Source of the DNA: Clostridiales bacterium
GTDB lineage: Bacteria > Bacillota > Clostridia > DUOD01
Direction: 5' to 3'
Assembly: GCA_012838995.1 (NCBI GenBank)
Contig: DUOD01000048.1
Coordinates: 26,015 to 90,014, forward strand
Length of the DNA: 64,000 nucleotides
Numbering within the stretch: position 1 is the first letter of the stretch; every line of letters begins with the position of its first letter. Position numbers and translations under genes: made by a program. A model generated the notes under the pieces. That model was not told the DNA's origin and did no database searches. It was given only the letters and a program-made list of their open reading frames with translations. Below are positions 25,982 to 36,445 of this stretch, piece after piece.

Positions 25982-27760
25982 TTATGGAGTAAGGGATTCC
26001 GGTTTTGCCAGGCTGTTGATTTTTTTCTCATCAGGGGTTACATATAATGTTTTGTGGTTTTCATAAATAACCATACCCGGCTTGGCACCTTTGGGTTTCT
26101 TTACGTATTTTTTCAATGTATAGTCCACCGGCACATTGGAGGAGTGGCGGGCCTTGCTGTAGAAAGCGGCTATCATGGCCGCAACATTCAGCACTTCCCG
26201 GTCGGGGCGGGTATTTTCCGACTTTAATATTACATGGGAACCCGGAATATCCTTCACATGTAGCCATATATCCTGGGGCCGCGCCAGCTGTAGAGTAAGG
26301 TAATCGTTTTGTTTGTTGTTCTTACCCACATAAATGTGTTGACCACCGTCGGTTACATAATGAAGGGGCATGGACATATCCTTTTTCCGGGCACCGCCGC
26401 GTTTTTTACCCGCGCCCTTTTTTATATACCCCAGACATGCCAGTTCTTCCCTGATTTCTTCCACTTCCAGCTCATGGGTGCACTTGCCCAGGTTGTCTAC
26501 CTGTCCTTCCAGGTAGGCTATTTCTTTCCGAGTGGCATCTATTTGCTTTGCCAATTCTTTTATTGCAGTTTTACATTTGTTGTATTTTTTGAAATATCCC
26601 TGGGCATTTTGGGCGGGCGTTAGGTTCTTTTTTAGAGGGATTTCTACCGGTTGCATATTTTCATAAAAGTTTTCCAGCACCACACTGTCTGCCTTGGCCG
26701 GTATATTGTAGAGGTTGGCGGTTAATAATTCGCCGTACAGCCTGTATTTATCGCCGTTCTTTGCGTTGTTCAGCTCGTTAAGAAGCTTCCCCAACTTTTT
26801 TTGGCTTCTGTCCAGGTGGGTATTAACCGTCTTTAAAACAGCTGCGGTTTTTTGCTTGAGCCGATCCATCCTATCCCGGTCATGGTAGAAGGTTTCCAAG
26901 GCTGAGCTTATATCCTGAAAATCGGTCTGTTTAAGGTGGTATAAATAACTCAGTACCGTTGCCGATACTTCCATAGGCCGACCCTGTCCATCCAATACTA
27001 TACAAGGCGAGTACAAGCCTTTCTTTATATCCCCGAAAAATTTTGTAAAACCTTCCGACAGCTGGGTTATATTATCGTCAGTTAAGACGTCGTCCTTTCC
27101 TTCCCTGTTAAGATATCTAAACACTATCTCCCGAGCGGTGACCAAAGAGACGCCGGTGAAGCTGTTCATTATATGTTTTGCAATACCTACCCGGCCCTTA
27201 TATTTGGATAATATTTCCTCAACAGCGGCTGTGTCCACCGACAGGGGATTGACCTTGTCCCGGGAAGGAGGTCGTGTATAGGGCATGCCCGGCAGCACCT
27301 CCCTTACCCGGCTTACGGCTGAGGTTATGCGCTTTATGGCATCTATTATATCGCCGTCTCCATTGACCAGTATTATATTGCTATGCCGGCCCATGATTTC
27401 GATTATCAGCCTTTTGGTGGAAACTTCGCCCAGTTCGTCTGTGGTATCTATCAAAATTTCAACAATTCGTTCAAAATCCGGCTGAATTATATCCTTTATC
27501 CTCCCGCCCTGGATATGCTTTCGAAGTAGCATGCAAAACGGCGGTGCGGTATGGGGATTGCTCTTGTTTTGCCGAGTAATGTAAAGTCTTGGGTTGTTTG
27601 AACTGGCGGACAGCAGTACATGATGGCTGCCCGTTTTAGTCCTTATGTTAAGGGTGATTTCATCCGGTTCGGGTTGATATACCTTGTCGATGCGACCGTC
27701 AATAATTGTATCTTTAAACTGTGCAACCAGACAGCTTATAACCACTCCATCCAGCGCCAT
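25982..27760 (-). CDS. rqcH: RqcH / NFACT family ribosome quality-control protein
   Basis: 592 aa. NFACT-N domain (begins MALDGVVISCLVAQFKDTI, with GRIDKVYQPEPDEI), HhH region, a long coiled coil (about residues 280-430) and C-terminal NFACT-R domain (DIWLHVKDIPGSHVILK). Older annotations call it fibronectin-binding protein. Known family role: binds stalled 50S subunits with peptidyl-tRNA and recruits tRNA-Ala to add C-terminal alanine tails that mark products for degradation. ATG at 27760 follows AGAAGGAGG. Single minus-strand gene between two plus-strand blocks. Confidence 0.95.
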   Translation of the reverse strand: MALDGVVISCLVAQFKDTIIDGRIDKVYQPEPDEITLNIRTKTGSHHVLLSASSNNPRLYITRQNKSNPHTAPPFCMLLRKHIQGGRIKDIIQPDFERIVEILIDTTDELGEVSTKRLIIEIMGRHSNIILVNGDGDIIDAIKRITSAVSRVREVLPGMPYTRPPSRDKVNPLSVDTAAVEEILSKYKGRVGIAKHIMNSFTGVSLVTAREIVFRYLNREGKDDVLTDDNITQLSEGFTKFFGDIKKGLYSPCIVLDGQGRPMEVSATVLSYLYHLKQTDFQDISSALETFYHDRDRMDRLKQKTAAVLKTVNTHLDRSQKKLGKLLNELNNAKNGDKYRLYGELLTANLYNIPAKADSVVLENFYENMQPVEIPLKKNLTPAQNAQGYFKKYNKCKTAIKELAKQIDATRKEIAYLEGQVDNLGKCTHELEVEEIREELACLGYIKKGAGKKRGGARKKDMSMPLHYVTDGGQHIYVGKNNKQNDYLTLQLARPQDIWLHVKDIPGSHVILKSENTRPDREVLNVAAMIAAFYSKARHSSNVPVDYTLKKYVKKPKGAKPGMVIYENHKTLYVTPDEKKINSLAKPESLTP

Positions 27761-27873
27761 AATTATCCTCCTTCTGACATCTTACAGCGGTACAATACTT
27801 TAATGAAAGTTGTCCCTAACAGTATATCACCTGGATTGGAAAATTAAAAGTTCACAAAAAGGCGGTATATCGG

Positions 27874-27902
27874 TTGTAAAAATAGGCATTAAGTTGTATC
27901 AT
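27874..27902 (+). promoter_or_regulatory. Possible promoter of the yicC-remA-gmk block
   Basis: TTGTAA (27874-27879), 17-base spacer, TATCAT (27897-27902). A second TATAAT (about 27966-27971) lies closer to the gene but has no clear -35 box. Confidence 0.45.
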
Positions 27903-27996
27903 ATTAAAGATAAAGGGTTATTTATTATTAACAGTTTTTTATTTATGATTTGAGACCATAATAATGTATAATGGTTATGGAAGGAATGGTTATATA

Positions 27997-28875
27997 ATGC
28001 TAAAAAGCATGACGGGATACGGGAGAGGGGAGAAAAAATCAGGTGATCGTGAACTGGTGGTGGAAATAAAGACATTAAACCACAGGTACACGGATTTTAA
28101 TATAAAAATGCCCAAGCACCTGAGTTTCTTAGAGGATGAGATAAAAAGATACGTTCAAAGGCTGGTACTTAGGGGGCGGGTAGAAGTATACATAAACTTC
28201 AAAAATAATTATGGCCAGACCCCAAAATTGGTAGTAAATGATTCCTTGATTGAGCAGTATATAAATGTGATGAAACATATTGCCCATCGTTATAACACCG
28301 AATTAAAACTGGACGCCCAAGCAATAGTTCAGTACCCGGATGTAATAAACGTGGAGGAAGAGGCGGAGGATGAAGATGCTTTAAGAAGTTTTATTTTCTC
28401 AGCCCTGGATGATGCCTTGGACAATCTTATTGCCATGCGTACCCGTGAGGGCGAACAAATGAAGGACGATATGGCCAGGCGATTGGATGCTATTGAGGCC
28501 ATGATGGATAAAATAGATGAAAGAATCCCTGAGATGGTAAAGGAATACCAAAACAACCTAAACAAAAGGATTCAGGAGCTAATAGGTCAGGTTGAGGTGG
28601 ACCAGGTACGGTTGGCAAACGAAGTGGCCTATTTTGCGGAAAGGAGCAATGTTGCCGAAGAAATAACCAGGCTCCGCAGCCATATAAGCCAAATGCGGTC
28701 AACCATGGAAAGTCATGAGCCCGTGGGAAGGAAGCTGGATTTTATCATCCAGGAAATGAACAGGGAAGTTAACACAATAGCTTCCAAAGCCGGCGACATA
28801 CAAATTATTAACATGGTAGTTGACATAAAGACAGAATTGGAAAAGATAAGGGAGCAAGTACAAAATATAGAATAA
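27997..28875 (+). CDS. yicC: YicC/YloC family endoribonuclease
   Basis: 292 aa. Starts with the family signature MLKSMTGYGRGE, then VEIKTLNHRYTDFNIKMP; the C-terminal DUF1732 part is REVNTIASKAGDIQIINMVVDIKTELEKIREQ. YicC proteins are metal-dependent endoribonucleases implicated in sRNA and mRNA turnover. ATG 27997 follows GGAAGG; the in-frame ATG at 27964 adds a non-conserved leader. Leads the conserved yicC-remA-gmk-rpoZ order. Confidence 0.94.
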   Translation: MLKSMTGYGRGEKKSGDRELVVEIKTLNHRYTDFNIKMPKHLSFLEDEIKRYVQRLVLRGRVEVYINFKNNYGQTPKLVVNDSLIEQYINVMKHIAHRYNTELKLDAQAIVQYPDVINVEEEAEDEDALRSFIFSALDDALDNLIAMRTREGEQMKDDMARRLDAIEAMMDKIDERIPEMVKEYQNNLNKRIQELIGQVEVDQVRLANEVAYFAERSNVAEEITRLRSHISQMRSTMESHEPVGRKLDFIIQEMNREVNTIASKAGDIQIINMVVDIKTELEKIREQVQNIE

Positions 28876-28894
28876 AAAATGGGAGGAATGAAAA

Positions 28895-29161
28895 ATGAGT
28901 ATGAAATTGATAAACATAGGTTTTGGAAATATAGTTTCTGCCAATAGGTTGGTTGCCATTGTAAGTCCTGAATCGGCGCCCATTAAACGCATTATACAGG
29001 AAGCCAGGGATCGGGGCATGTTGATAGATGCAACATATGGAAGGAGAACCAGGGCGGTTATAATTACCGACAGTGACCATATAATCCTATCTGCCGTACA
29101 ACCCGAGACGGTAGCCCACAGGCTGGATACCAAGGACGAATTTCATGTAGATGAGGGCTGA
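28895..29161 (+). CDS. remA: RemA (DUF370) DNA-binding regulator
   Basis: 88 aa. Clear RemA sequence: [28 protein letters not shown], then [19 protein letters not shown]. In Bacillus, RemA is a ring-forming DNA-binding activator of matrix and osmoprotection genes. It keeps its usual place between yicC and gmk. Good ribosome site GGGAGGA upstream. Confidence 0.95.
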   Translation: MSMKLINIGFGNIVSANRLVAIVSPESAPIKRIIQEARDRGMLIDATYGRRTRAVIITDSDHIILSAVQPETVAHRLDTKDEFHVDEG

Positions 29162-29163
29162 GC

Positions 29164-29784
29164 ATGGGTTCCAAGGGATTATTGATAGTTATATCCGGGC
29201 CCTCCGGGACAGGCAAGGGTACGGTGTGCCGGAAGCTGTTAAAGGAATGCAAGGATCTGCATCTATCTGTATCCGTAACAACGAGGCAGCCCCGGCCGGG
29301 GGAAATTGACGGGAAGAGCTATTTTTTCGTAGATAAAGAAAAGTTTATGGAAATGAAGGAACGCAACCAATTCTTGGAATACGCCGAAGTATATGGGAAT
29401 TATTACGGTACTCCTAAGGAATATGTCCTAAACATGTTAAACAGCGGTCGGGATGTACTGCTGGAGATAGACATCCAGGGTGCGCTGCAGGTAAAGGAGA
29501 CCTTTAGGGACGGTGTATTTATATTTGTTGTACCGCCTTCCATGGAAGAACTTAAAAATAGGATTATTAAGAGGGGCTCTGAGACACAGGAAACTTTTAA
29601 AACCAGGTTCAACAGCGCCTTTAACGAACTTGAATATTGCGTACAGTACAATTACGTAGTGATTAATGATTCAGTCGTAAAGGCTTGTGAAAAGATCAAG
29701 GCTATTATAACTGCTGAAAGATGTAAAGTGAGAAGAAACATGGATCTGTTTGCAGCATTGAGAGGAGGAATGCAAAAAACATGA
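29164..29784 (+). CDS. gmk: Guanylate kinase
   Basis: 206 aa. Phosphorylates GMP to GDP. P-loop GPSGTGKGT (about residues 11-19), GMP-binding [20 protein letters not shown], and lid region [12 protein letters not shown]. Two bases after remA and overlapping rpoZ by 4 bases. Confidence 0.97.
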   Translation: MGSKGLLIVISGPSGTGKGTVCRKLLKECKDLHLSVSVTTRQPRPGEIDGKSYFFVDKEKFMEMKERNQFLEYAEVYGNYYGTPKEYVLNMLNSGRDVLLEIDIQGALQVKETFRDGVFIFVVPPSMEELKNRIIKRGSETQETFKTRFNSAFNELEYCVQYNYVVINDSVVKACEKIKAIITAERCKVRRNMDLFAALRGGMQKT

Positions 29785-29987
29785 TTTATCCACCCATTGA
29801 TGAACTTATGAAGAAAGTTGACAGCAGGTATACATTGGTAGTAGAAACGGCAAAAAGAGCCAGACAGCTGGTAAGTGGTTCGGAGCCCAAGTGTGATGTA
29901 AAGTCAGAAAAACCGGTTACCACGGCTATATATGAAATTTTAGGAGGCAAGGTAACCTATAAAAGAACAAAGGAAGGTATTAAATAG
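29781..29987 (+). CDS. rpoZ: RNA polymerase omega subunit
   Basis: 68 aa, usual size. Starts [30 protein letters not shown], with [15 protein letters not shown] at the C-terminus, matching Gram-positive omega. Starts in the gmk stop codon (ATGA) and is followed by coaBC after 3 bases. Confidence 0.95.
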   Translation: MIYPPIDELMKKVDSRYTLVVETAKRARQLVSGSEPKCDVKSEKPVTTAIYEILGGKVTYKRTKEGIK

Positions 29988-29990
29988 TAT

Positions 29991-31190
29991 ATGACGTGTA
30001 ACACGCTTGAGGGAAAAACGGTAGTACTTGGTATTACCGGGGGTATAGCGGCTTATAAAGCCGCAGATATGGTCAGTAGACTTAAAAAATTAGGTGCCTG
30101 TGTCCACGTTATAATGACCCGAAATGCCGTCAGGTTTATTACTCCACTCACCCTACAGACACTGTCACAAAACAGGGTGGTGGTGGATATGTTTGAGCAG
30201 CCCCATTACTGGGAAATAGACCATATATCCTTAGCCCAAAAGGCTGACCTGATGGTCATTGCCCCGGCCAGTGCCAATATAATAGGCAAAATAGCCAACG
30301 GCATTGCGGATGATATGTTATCCACCACTGTCATGGCCACAAAAGCCCATGTTATCATCGCTCCCGCCATGAATACCAATATGTACCATAACCCGTTTTT
30401 TCAGCAAAACCTCAACAAACTAAAGGAGAGCGGGTTCACCGTTGTAGAACCGGGCGAGGGCAGGCTGGCCTGCGGTGACTGCGGAAAGGGCAGGTTACAG
30501 GACATTAACGTTATAATAGATACAATTCTCAATTTTTTTAAAACCCGTCAAGATTACAAAGGCACCAACGCTCTGGTGACTGCCGGTCCTACCCGGGAGC
30601 CCATTGATCCGGTCAGATTTATTACAAACCATTCCAGCGGAAAGATGGGATACGCCATAGCCGAGGCTTTTGCCCAGAGGGGTGCCCGGGTTAAATTAAT
30701 AACGGGGCCCACCCATCTTGATCCGCCCCAAGGTGCGGAGGTAATAAGGATACAACGGGCCAGGGAGATGCTAGACCGGGTGATGGAGCATTTTCCTTGG
30801 GCCGATGTGGTAGTAAAGGCGGCAGCGGTAAGCGATTACCGCCCCAGGGAGGAGATGGTCCATAAACTTAAAAAACATCACCAACGATTGGAGATACCCC
30901 TTGTTAAAAATCCCGATATACTCATGGAACTGGGTAGGATAAAGGGCGATAAAAAGCTCATCGGTTTTGCAGCCGAAACCGATAACGTTAAGGAATATGC
31001 CCGTCGGAAGTTACTAGAGAAAAACATTGATATGATAGTGGCCAATAACGTAACGGCTAAGGATGCCGGCTTTTATTCGGATACCAACAAGGTTTCCATA
31101 ATATTTGCCAACGGAAAAGAGTTGGATTTACCAAATATGCCCAAACGCAAGCTTGCCCATATCATACTGGATGAAATAAAAACCCTTTAA
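29991..31190 (+). CDS. coaBC: CoaBC, phosphopantothenoylcysteine decarboxylase / phosphopantothenate-cysteine ligase
   Basis: 399 aa fusion catalysing two steps of CoA synthesis. CoaC flavoprotein half (residues 1-190): GITGGIAAYKAADM, PASANIIGKIANGIADD, APAMNTNMY and the substrate flap with GRLACGDCGKGRL. CoaB half (about 195-399): VTAGPTREPIDPVRFITNHSSGKMG, KAAAVSDYRP and KNPDIL. Coupled to rpoZ as in many Firmicutes. Confidence 0.96.
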   Translation: MTCNTLEGKTVVLGITGGIAAYKAADMVSRLKKLGACVHVIMTRNAVRFITPLTLQTLSQNRVVVDMFEQPHYWEIDHISLAQKADLMVIAPASANIIGKIANGIADDMLSTTVMATKAHVIIAPAMNTNMYHNPFFQQNLNKLKESGFTVVEPGEGRLACGDCGKGRLQDINVIIDTILNFFKTRQDYKGTNALVTAGPTREPIDPVRFITNHSSGKMGYAIAEAFAQRGARVKLITGPTHLDPPQGAEVIRIQRAREMLDRVMEHFPWADVVVKAAAVSDYRPREEMVHKLKKHHQRLEIPLVKNPDILMELGRIKGDKKLIGFAAETDNVKEYARRKLLEKNIDMIVANNVTAKDAGFYSDTNKVSIIFANGKELDLPNMPKRKLAHIILDEIKTL

Positions 31191-31253
31191 CAAAAGGCCG
31201 GCGGAAGCATTTTAAACGGAAGGAAAGGGCTGAGGGAATGGGGGCAGCATTTA

Positions 31254-33503
31254 ATGAACCTTTATGCAAAGGTGGTTATTATATCATCAACTTATCATTT
31301 GGATAGTGTATTTACATATAGGGTACCTCAACAGCTGATCTCCACTGTGGGACTGGGGGTCAGGGTGCAGGTACCCTTCGGCCCTGGCGACGGCAAAAAG
31401 GAAGGATACGTCGTAGGGACGGATTGCGAAATAGAGCCGGAGCTTAAGAAAAAAGGGGTAAAGGACATTATATCCGTCCTTGACCCTCAGCCGGTCTTTA
31501 ATCAAAAGGCCTTGGACCTGGCATTGTGGCTCCAGCAACGGTATCTATGTACCATTACCCAGGCAATTCAATGTATAATACCGCCGGGGATTAAGCAGGT
31601 ATCTTTTAAGCATAGAAAGAAGGTTGCCCTGGTCAATGATGATATGACCATGGAGGACTACAGGGAAGTGATAAGCCCAAGAGCTAAGTCCCAGCTTAGG
31701 ATGGTGGAACTGCTCCTTCAGCATGGTCCCCTTGAGCGTAATGCTTTGCTTAAAATGGCCCGGGCCGGTGACAGTCCCTTAAGGGAACTAATAAGTAAGA
31801 ATATAGTAAAAATCATATACCTGCCCCAGGAAAGGACTCCGGATATGGAAATACTGGAGGGGGATGAACAGGTACATACACTGACATCCGACCAGTTAGA
31901 GGCGGTGGATAGAATATCCCAAGCCCTGGAAAATAGGCGGGGCAGGTTTTTAATCCACGGTGTAACCGGAAGCGGCAAGACGGAAATATATATGGCTCTT
32001 ATAAAAAAAGCCATGGATATGGGTTTGCAGTCCATTGTGCTGGTGCCGGAGATATCTTTAACCCCACAGATACTAAGCAGGTTCAAAGCAAGGTTTGGGT
32101 CACAGGTCGCGGTGTTCCACAGCCGTTTGTCGGCCGGTGAACGGTTCGACCAGTGGCATAGGATAGCAAGGGGCGATGTTAAGGTAGTACTAGGCCCAAG
32201 GTCGGCGATATTTTCACCCTTTAAGTCTCTGGGCCTTATTATAATGGATGAGGAACACGAAACCAGCTATAAATCCTCCGATCTAAGTCCAAAATATCAT
32301 GCTCGGGAAGTGGCCATGATGCGGTGCCACTTGGAAGGAGGGGTGCTGGTACTGGGCAGCGCCACCCCTTCCATTGAAACCTACTACCATGCAAAACGTG
32401 GTAGGTATTCGCTGATTTCCATAGATAAAAGAATTAATAACATAAAAATGCCCGAGGTAAGACTGGTGGATATGAGGGAGGAATTACTGCAGGGGAATAG
32501 GACCATCTTCAGCCGGTTGTTATTCCACGGGATTAAGGATATACTTAATAATGGGGAACAGGCCATGTTGTTCCTCAACCGTAGGGGATTTTCCACCTTC
32601 GTATCATGCAGGGCATGCGGATTCATACTAAAATGTCCTGACTGTGATATAGCATTGACATACCACACCGACGGTATGCTAAAATGTCACTACTGTGGTT
32701 TCTCACGGCCCAATCCAAAATCATGTCCAAAGTGCAGCAGAAACTATATTAAATATTTTGGTATAGGTACCCAAAGGGTGGAAAAGGAGCTTAAGAAATA
32801 TTTTCCACAATGTAGAGTACTTCGGATGGACGTGGATACCACCTCGGCCAAGGGTTCCCATACAAGGATACTAAAGGCCTTTTCCCAAGGAAAGGCCGAT
32901 GTTTTAATAGGCACACAGATGATAGCAAAAGGCTTGGATTTTCCGAATATCACACTGGTGGGGGTGGTTTTGGCTGATACCACCCTCAACCTTCCGGACT
33001 TCAGGAGCAGTGAAAAGACCTTCCAATTAATAACCCAGGTTGCCGGTAGGGCGGGCCGGGGAGATAAGGCCGGCAGGGTAATTGTTCAGACCTATCAGCC
33101 GGAGCATTTCAGTTTGATAGCTGCCATGCACCACGACTACAATGCCTTTTATGACAGGGAAATTCTAATGCGAAAACAATTAAACTATCCGCCCTTTGCC
33201 GAAATGGTAAGGATTCTTTTCACGGGAGAGGACCGGGAACAGGTAATACAAGCGGGAAAGGACGCATATAAGGAGATGCAGGGTTTTGGCATAAATGATC
33301 GGGACAATACCCGGTGCCTTAATCTGGCGCCCGCTCCTCTTGCCAGGATAAGAAAAAGGCACCGATGGCAAATAATAATAAAAACCAAGGAATTCGATAA
33401 GTTAAGGGAACAAATTTTTGATATAATAAAACAAACACAAAAAAGGTATCAGCATAAAGGGGTAGCCATAAGTGTTGACAGGAATCCTACAAATCTGTTA
33501 TAG
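31254..33503 (+). CDS. priA: Primosomal protein N' (replication restart helicase PriA)
   Basis: 749 aa. The N-terminal 3'-DNA-binding domain is followed by the helicase core: Walker [12 protein letters not shown] near residue 238, DEEHETSYK, and GSATPS near residue 370. A zinc-binding insertion with paired CxxC motifs ([24 protein letters not shown]) lies around residues 450-500. It reloads the replisome at stalled forks. Twelve bases upstream of def, as in Bacillus. Confidence 0.97.
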   Translation: MNLYAKVVIISSTYHLDSVFTYRVPQQLISTVGLGVRVQVPFGPGDGKKEGYVVGTDCEIEPELKKKGVKDIISVLDPQPVFNQKALDLALWLQQRYLCTITQAIQCIIPPGIKQVSFKHRKKVALVNDDMTMEDYREVISPRAKSQLRMVELLLQHGPLERNALLKMARAGDSPLRELISKNIVKIIYLPQERTPDMEILEGDEQVHTLTSDQLEAVDRISQALENRRGRFLIHGVTGSGKTEIYMALIKKAMDMGLQSIVLVPEISLTPQILSRFKARFGSQVAVFHSRLSAGERFDQWHRIARGDVKVVLGPRSAIFSPFKSLGLIIMDEEHETSYKSSDLSPKYHAREVAMMRCHLEGGVLVLGSATPSIETYYHAKRGRYSLISIDKRINNIKMPEVRLVDMREELLQGNRTIFSRLLFHGIKDILNNGEQAMLFLNRRGFSTFVSCRACGFILKCPDCDIALTYHTDGMLKCHYCGFSRPNPKSCPKCSRNYIKYFGIGTQRVEKELKKYFPQCRVLRMDVDTTSAKGSHTRILKAFSQGKADVLIGTQMIAKGLDFPNITLVGVVLADTTLNLPDFRSSEKTFQLITQVAGRAGRGDKAGRVIVQTYQPEHFSLIAAMHHDYNAFYDREILMRKQLNYPPFAEMVRILFTGEDREQVIQAGKDAYKEMQGFGINDRDNTRCLNLAPAPLARIRKRHRWQIIIKTKEFDKLREQIFDIIKQTQKRYQHKGVAISVDRNPTNLL

Positions 33504-33514
33504 GAGGATATAAA

Positions 33515-33973
33515 ATGGCAATCAGGGAAATAAGGGTAGTAGGAGACGAAATTTTGAGGAAGAAAGCCAGAAGGGTAGACAAAATAGACGACAGAATAAA
33601 GACAATATTGGACGATATGATAGAGACCATGCACAAGTCCGAGGGTGTGGGCCTGGCGGCACCCCAGGTGGGTATTTTGAGGAAACTTGTGGTTATTGAC
33701 CTGGGTGATGGCGTGATAGAACTTATAAACCCGGAAATTGTTGAGCAGGAAGGGGAAGCGATAGACCAGGAAGGCTGCCTGAGTGTACCCGGCGTTACCG
33801 GGAAGGTACTTCGACCGGCCCGGGTAAAGGTCAAGGCGGTGGACAGAAACAACAAGCCCTTGGAGATAGAGGGCACCGATCTTTTGGCCCGTGCATTATG
33901 TCACGAGATCGATCATTTACACGGCATTCTCTTTATAGATAAAATTATTACCGAAGAAGGAGAGCAGTCTTAA
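33515..33973 (+). CDS. def: Peptide deformylase
   Basis: 152 aa. All three motifs are seen: [19 protein letters not shown] (metal Cys) and HEIDHLHG (two metal His and the catalytic Glu). It removes the formyl group from nascent proteins. Directly followed by fmt (1-base gap), pairing formyl addition and removal. Confidence 0.97.
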   Translation: MAIREIRVVGDEILRKKARRVDKIDDRIKTILDDMIETMHKSEGVGLAAPQVGILRKLVVIDLGDGVIELINPEIVEQEGEAIDQEGCLSVPGVTGKVLRPARVKVKAVDRNNKPLEIEGTDLLARALCHEIDHLHGILFIDKIITEEGEQS

Positions 33974-33974
33974 A

Positions 33975-34922
33975 GTGAAAGTTATTTTTATGGGCAGTCC
34001 GGATTTTGCCGTGCCTTGTCTGGATATGCTTATAAGGGAATACAACGTGGTGGCAGTGGTAACCCAGCCCGACAGACCCAAGGGGAGGGGCGGGAAGATA
34101 TCGGCCACGCCGGTTAAGGACCGTGCCTTGTCGGCCGGTATTCCGGTCTTACAGCCGGTTTCCATAAAAGAGCCGGAGGTTATTGAACAGATACGATCAC
34201 TGACGCCGGATATTATAATAACCGCTGCCTACGGCCAGATAATCCCTCCCGCCATTCTGGATATACCGAAATTTGGGTGTATTAACGTCCATGCGTCGCT
34301 GCTGCCCAAGTACCGAGGCGCTTCGCCTATACATTGGAGTATAATAAACGGCGAGGAGGAGACGGGTATTACCATAATGCTTATGGACGAAGGCATGGAT
34401 ACCGGGGATATATTATTGCAAAGTCGGCTGTCCATAGGCCGTGATGAGACGGCCGGACAATTACATGATCGGTTATCACAATTAGCGGTAGACACTTTAA
34501 AAAAGGCCGTTGAGGGTATACAAAGGGGTACAATAGTGCCTATCCCCCAGGACCATGACAAGGCCACCTACTGTCCGAAATTGGACAAATCCATGGGTGC
34601 AATTGACTGGAGTAAGTCTCCCAGGGATGTCAAGAACTTGGTAAGGGGCCTAAATCCTTGGCCGGGAGCGTATACCTATTACAAAAATAATATGGTCAAA
34701 ATATGGAATGTTAATATAATTGATATAGGAAAAAATAAAGACAAGGGTGGGACAATTATAAAAGCAAACAGCAAGGAAGGCATTTGGGTTGCTGCGGGAG
34801 ATGGTATTATAGAGATTAAAGATATGCAGGTGGCAGGTTCCAGGCGAATGGATAGCAGGCAATATATGATGGGACATCATTGGGATGTCGGGGAAATCCT
34901 GACCGGCAAGATTATTGAATGA
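33975..34922 (+). CDS. fmt: Methionyl-tRNA formyltransferase
   Basis: 315 aa. Transfers formyl from 10-formyl-THF to initiator Met-tRNA. Formyltransferase signature CINVHASLLPKYRGASPIHWSI with Asn-His and MDEGMDTGDIL; a C-terminal OB-like domain at about 205-315. GTG start at 33975. It overlaps the next gene by 4 bases. Confidence 0.97.
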   Translation: MKVIFMGSPDFAVPCLDMLIREYNVVAVVTQPDRPKGRGGKISATPVKDRALSAGIPVLQPVSIKEPEVIEQIRSLTPDIIITAAYGQIIPPAILDIPKFGCINVHASLLPKYRGASPIHWSIINGEEETGITIMLMDEGMDTGDILLQSRLSIGRDETAGQLHDRLSQLAVDTLKKAVEGIQRGTIVPIPQDHDKATYCPKLDKSMGAIDWSKSPRDVKNLVRGLNPWPGAYTYYKNNMVKIWNVNIIDIGKNKDKGGTIIKANSKEGIWVAAGDGIIEIKDMQVAGSRRMDSRQYMMGHHWDVGEILTGKIIE

Positions 34923-35677
34923 ACACCATGGAAAGAAGATACAAACTGGTTGTCGGTATACTCCTCACCCATATCCTTGGTTTTATCCTACTGCTACTTG
35001 GCATAAACTATTCATTTAACCATAATATGGCCATCCTACAAACAGTCCTGAATGTCCTGGTTATTGCCCTTATGGGTCTGTTTTTGGTATCGGCTGCCAT
35101 TGTATGGCTGATAGCCACGGGCAAGGGTCCTTTGGTACAAAGATGGATCTTTGGGCTGCTTAGGTTTGGGTTCAATTTTTTCTATTCCAGCAGTTGTTTT
35201 ACCGCCCGCATACTGAAAATAGAATTGGACGTTATCCATAGATTTTTTGCCGAAATAAACAATGCCATGGTCATCAATAAAGGACTGGTTGTAAATCCGG
35301 AGGAAATATTAATTTTGGCACCCCACTGTCTGCAGTGGTCCAACTGTCGCCACCGGATAACCAACAGCGTGGACAACTGCACAATGTGTGGTAAATGTCT
35401 TATCAAGGATATGGTAAGTCTGGCCAAAAAATACGGCGTTTGTTTGAAGGTGGTATCCGGCGGCACCCAGGCCAGGAGGGTGGTTTATGAAAGTTCACCC
35501 GGGGCCGTTATCGCCATTGCCTGTGAAAGGGATTTAATGGCAGGTATAAAGGAAGCGGACGGAATCCCGGTGGTGGGTATATGTAATGTCAGGCCCAAAG
35601 GGCCTTGCACTGACACCATGGTGGATTTAGGTTTAGTGGAACGACATTTGAAACAATTAACGAAAGGAGTGAATTAA
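34919..35677 (+). CDS. DUF116 family membrane-anchored cysteine-rich protein
   Basis: 252 aa. Two N-terminal membrane segments (about residues 10-32 and 42-66), then the DUF116 domain with LAPHCLQWSNCRHRI, CTMCGKCLIKD and ACERDLMAGI...VGICNVRPKGPC. The cysteines (about eight) suggest a metal or iron-sulfur site; no biochemical role is established. The family sits between fmt and rsmB in many Clostridia, so a link to translation or envelope stress is possible. Start ATG 34919 in the fmt stop, or ATG 34928. Confidence 0.85.
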   Translation: MNTMERRYKLVVGILLTHILGFILLLLGINYSFNHNMAILQTVLNVLVIALMGLFLVSAAIVWLIATGKGPLVQRWIFGLLRFGFNFFYSSSCFTARILKIELDVIHRFFAEINNAMVINKGLVVNPEEILILAPHCLQWSNCRHRITNSVDNCTMCGKCLIKDMVSLAKKYGVCLKVVSGGTQARRVVYESSPGAVIAIACERDLMAGIKEADGIPVVGICNVRPKGPCTDTMVDLGLVERHLKQLTKGVN

Positions 35678-35679
35678 CC

Positions 35680-36381
35680 GTGTGGGGATATGGATACTAC
35701 GGCGGGGGATGGGGCACCTCACTGCTCTTTTTGTTGCCGGCCATACTGCTTGCCTTGTATGCCCAGTTCAAGGTGAGTGATACCTTCAGAAGGTATTTGC
35801 GGGTCCCCAGTCAGATGGGATATACCGGGGCCCAGGTTGCCAGGCAGCTGCTCAATTCCCACGGCCTTAACCACGTACCGGTGGAAATGGTAAGGGGCAC
35901 CCTTACCGATCATTATGACCCACGGCGTAGAATACTCCGCTTGTCGCCGGAGGTATATAACGGAACATCGGTAGCCTCTCTTGGTGTGGCTGCCCACGAG
36001 ACCGGTCATGCCCTGCAGCATCACAGCGGTTATATACCCCTTAGCATACGAAACAGCCTATTTCCCATCGCCAACTTCGGTTCGCAGATGGCGTGGTTTT
36101 TGGTACTGTTGGGCCTTGTTATGAACGCGCTAAATCTTATAGATATCGGCATAATTTTATATATAGCTGCGGTATTATTTCAAGTGGTTACACTACCGGT
36201 GGAGTTTAATGCAAGTTCAAGGGCGATTGAGATGCTACAAACCGGTGGTTATATAACTCGGGAAGAAGTACAGCCCACAAAAAGGGTACTCAGCGCTGCG
36301 GCGCTGACCTATGTAGCTGCTATGGCTGTGGCAATTGCCCAGCTGCTCAGGTTATTTGCCCTAAGAAACAGTAGAAGATAG
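35680..36381 (+). CDS. YugP-type membrane zinc metallopeptidase
   Basis: 233 aa. The gluzincin-like HETGHALQHH motif (residues about 107-116) gives the two metal His and catalytic Glu. An N-terminal hydrophobic segment follows the Gly/Tyr-rich start, and two or three more membrane segments follow the motif. Known family: putative neutral zinc metallopeptidase (YugP). The substrate is unknown. GTG start, 2 bases after the DUF116 gene; ends at a strong terminator. Confidence 0.88.
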   Translation: MWGYGYYGGGWGTSLLFLLPAILLALYAQFKVSDTFRRYLRVPSQMGYTGAQVARQLLNSHGLNHVPVEMVRGTLTDHYDPRRRILRLSPEVYNGTSVASLGVAAHETGHALQHHSGYIPLSIRNSLFPIANFGSQMAWFLVLLGLVMNALNLIDIGIILYIAAVLFQVVTLPVEFNASSRAIEMLQTGGYITREEVQPTKRVLSAAALTYVAAMAVAIAQLLRLFALRNSRR

Positions 36382-36386
36382 GCAGT

Positions 36387-36425
36387 ACAAATTACCTTGC
36401 ATTACAGTGCAAGGTAATTTGTTTT
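36387..36425 (+). terminator. Strong terminator between the yugP-type gene and rsmB
   Basis: A 15-base perfect stem, ACAAATTACCTTGCA (36387-36401) with its complement (36408-36422), six-base loop, then TTT. Despite this, rsmB has no obvious promoter of its own, so partial read-through is likely. Confidence 0.8.
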
Positions 36426-36445
36426 AAAGCCATGGAGGATGAGCG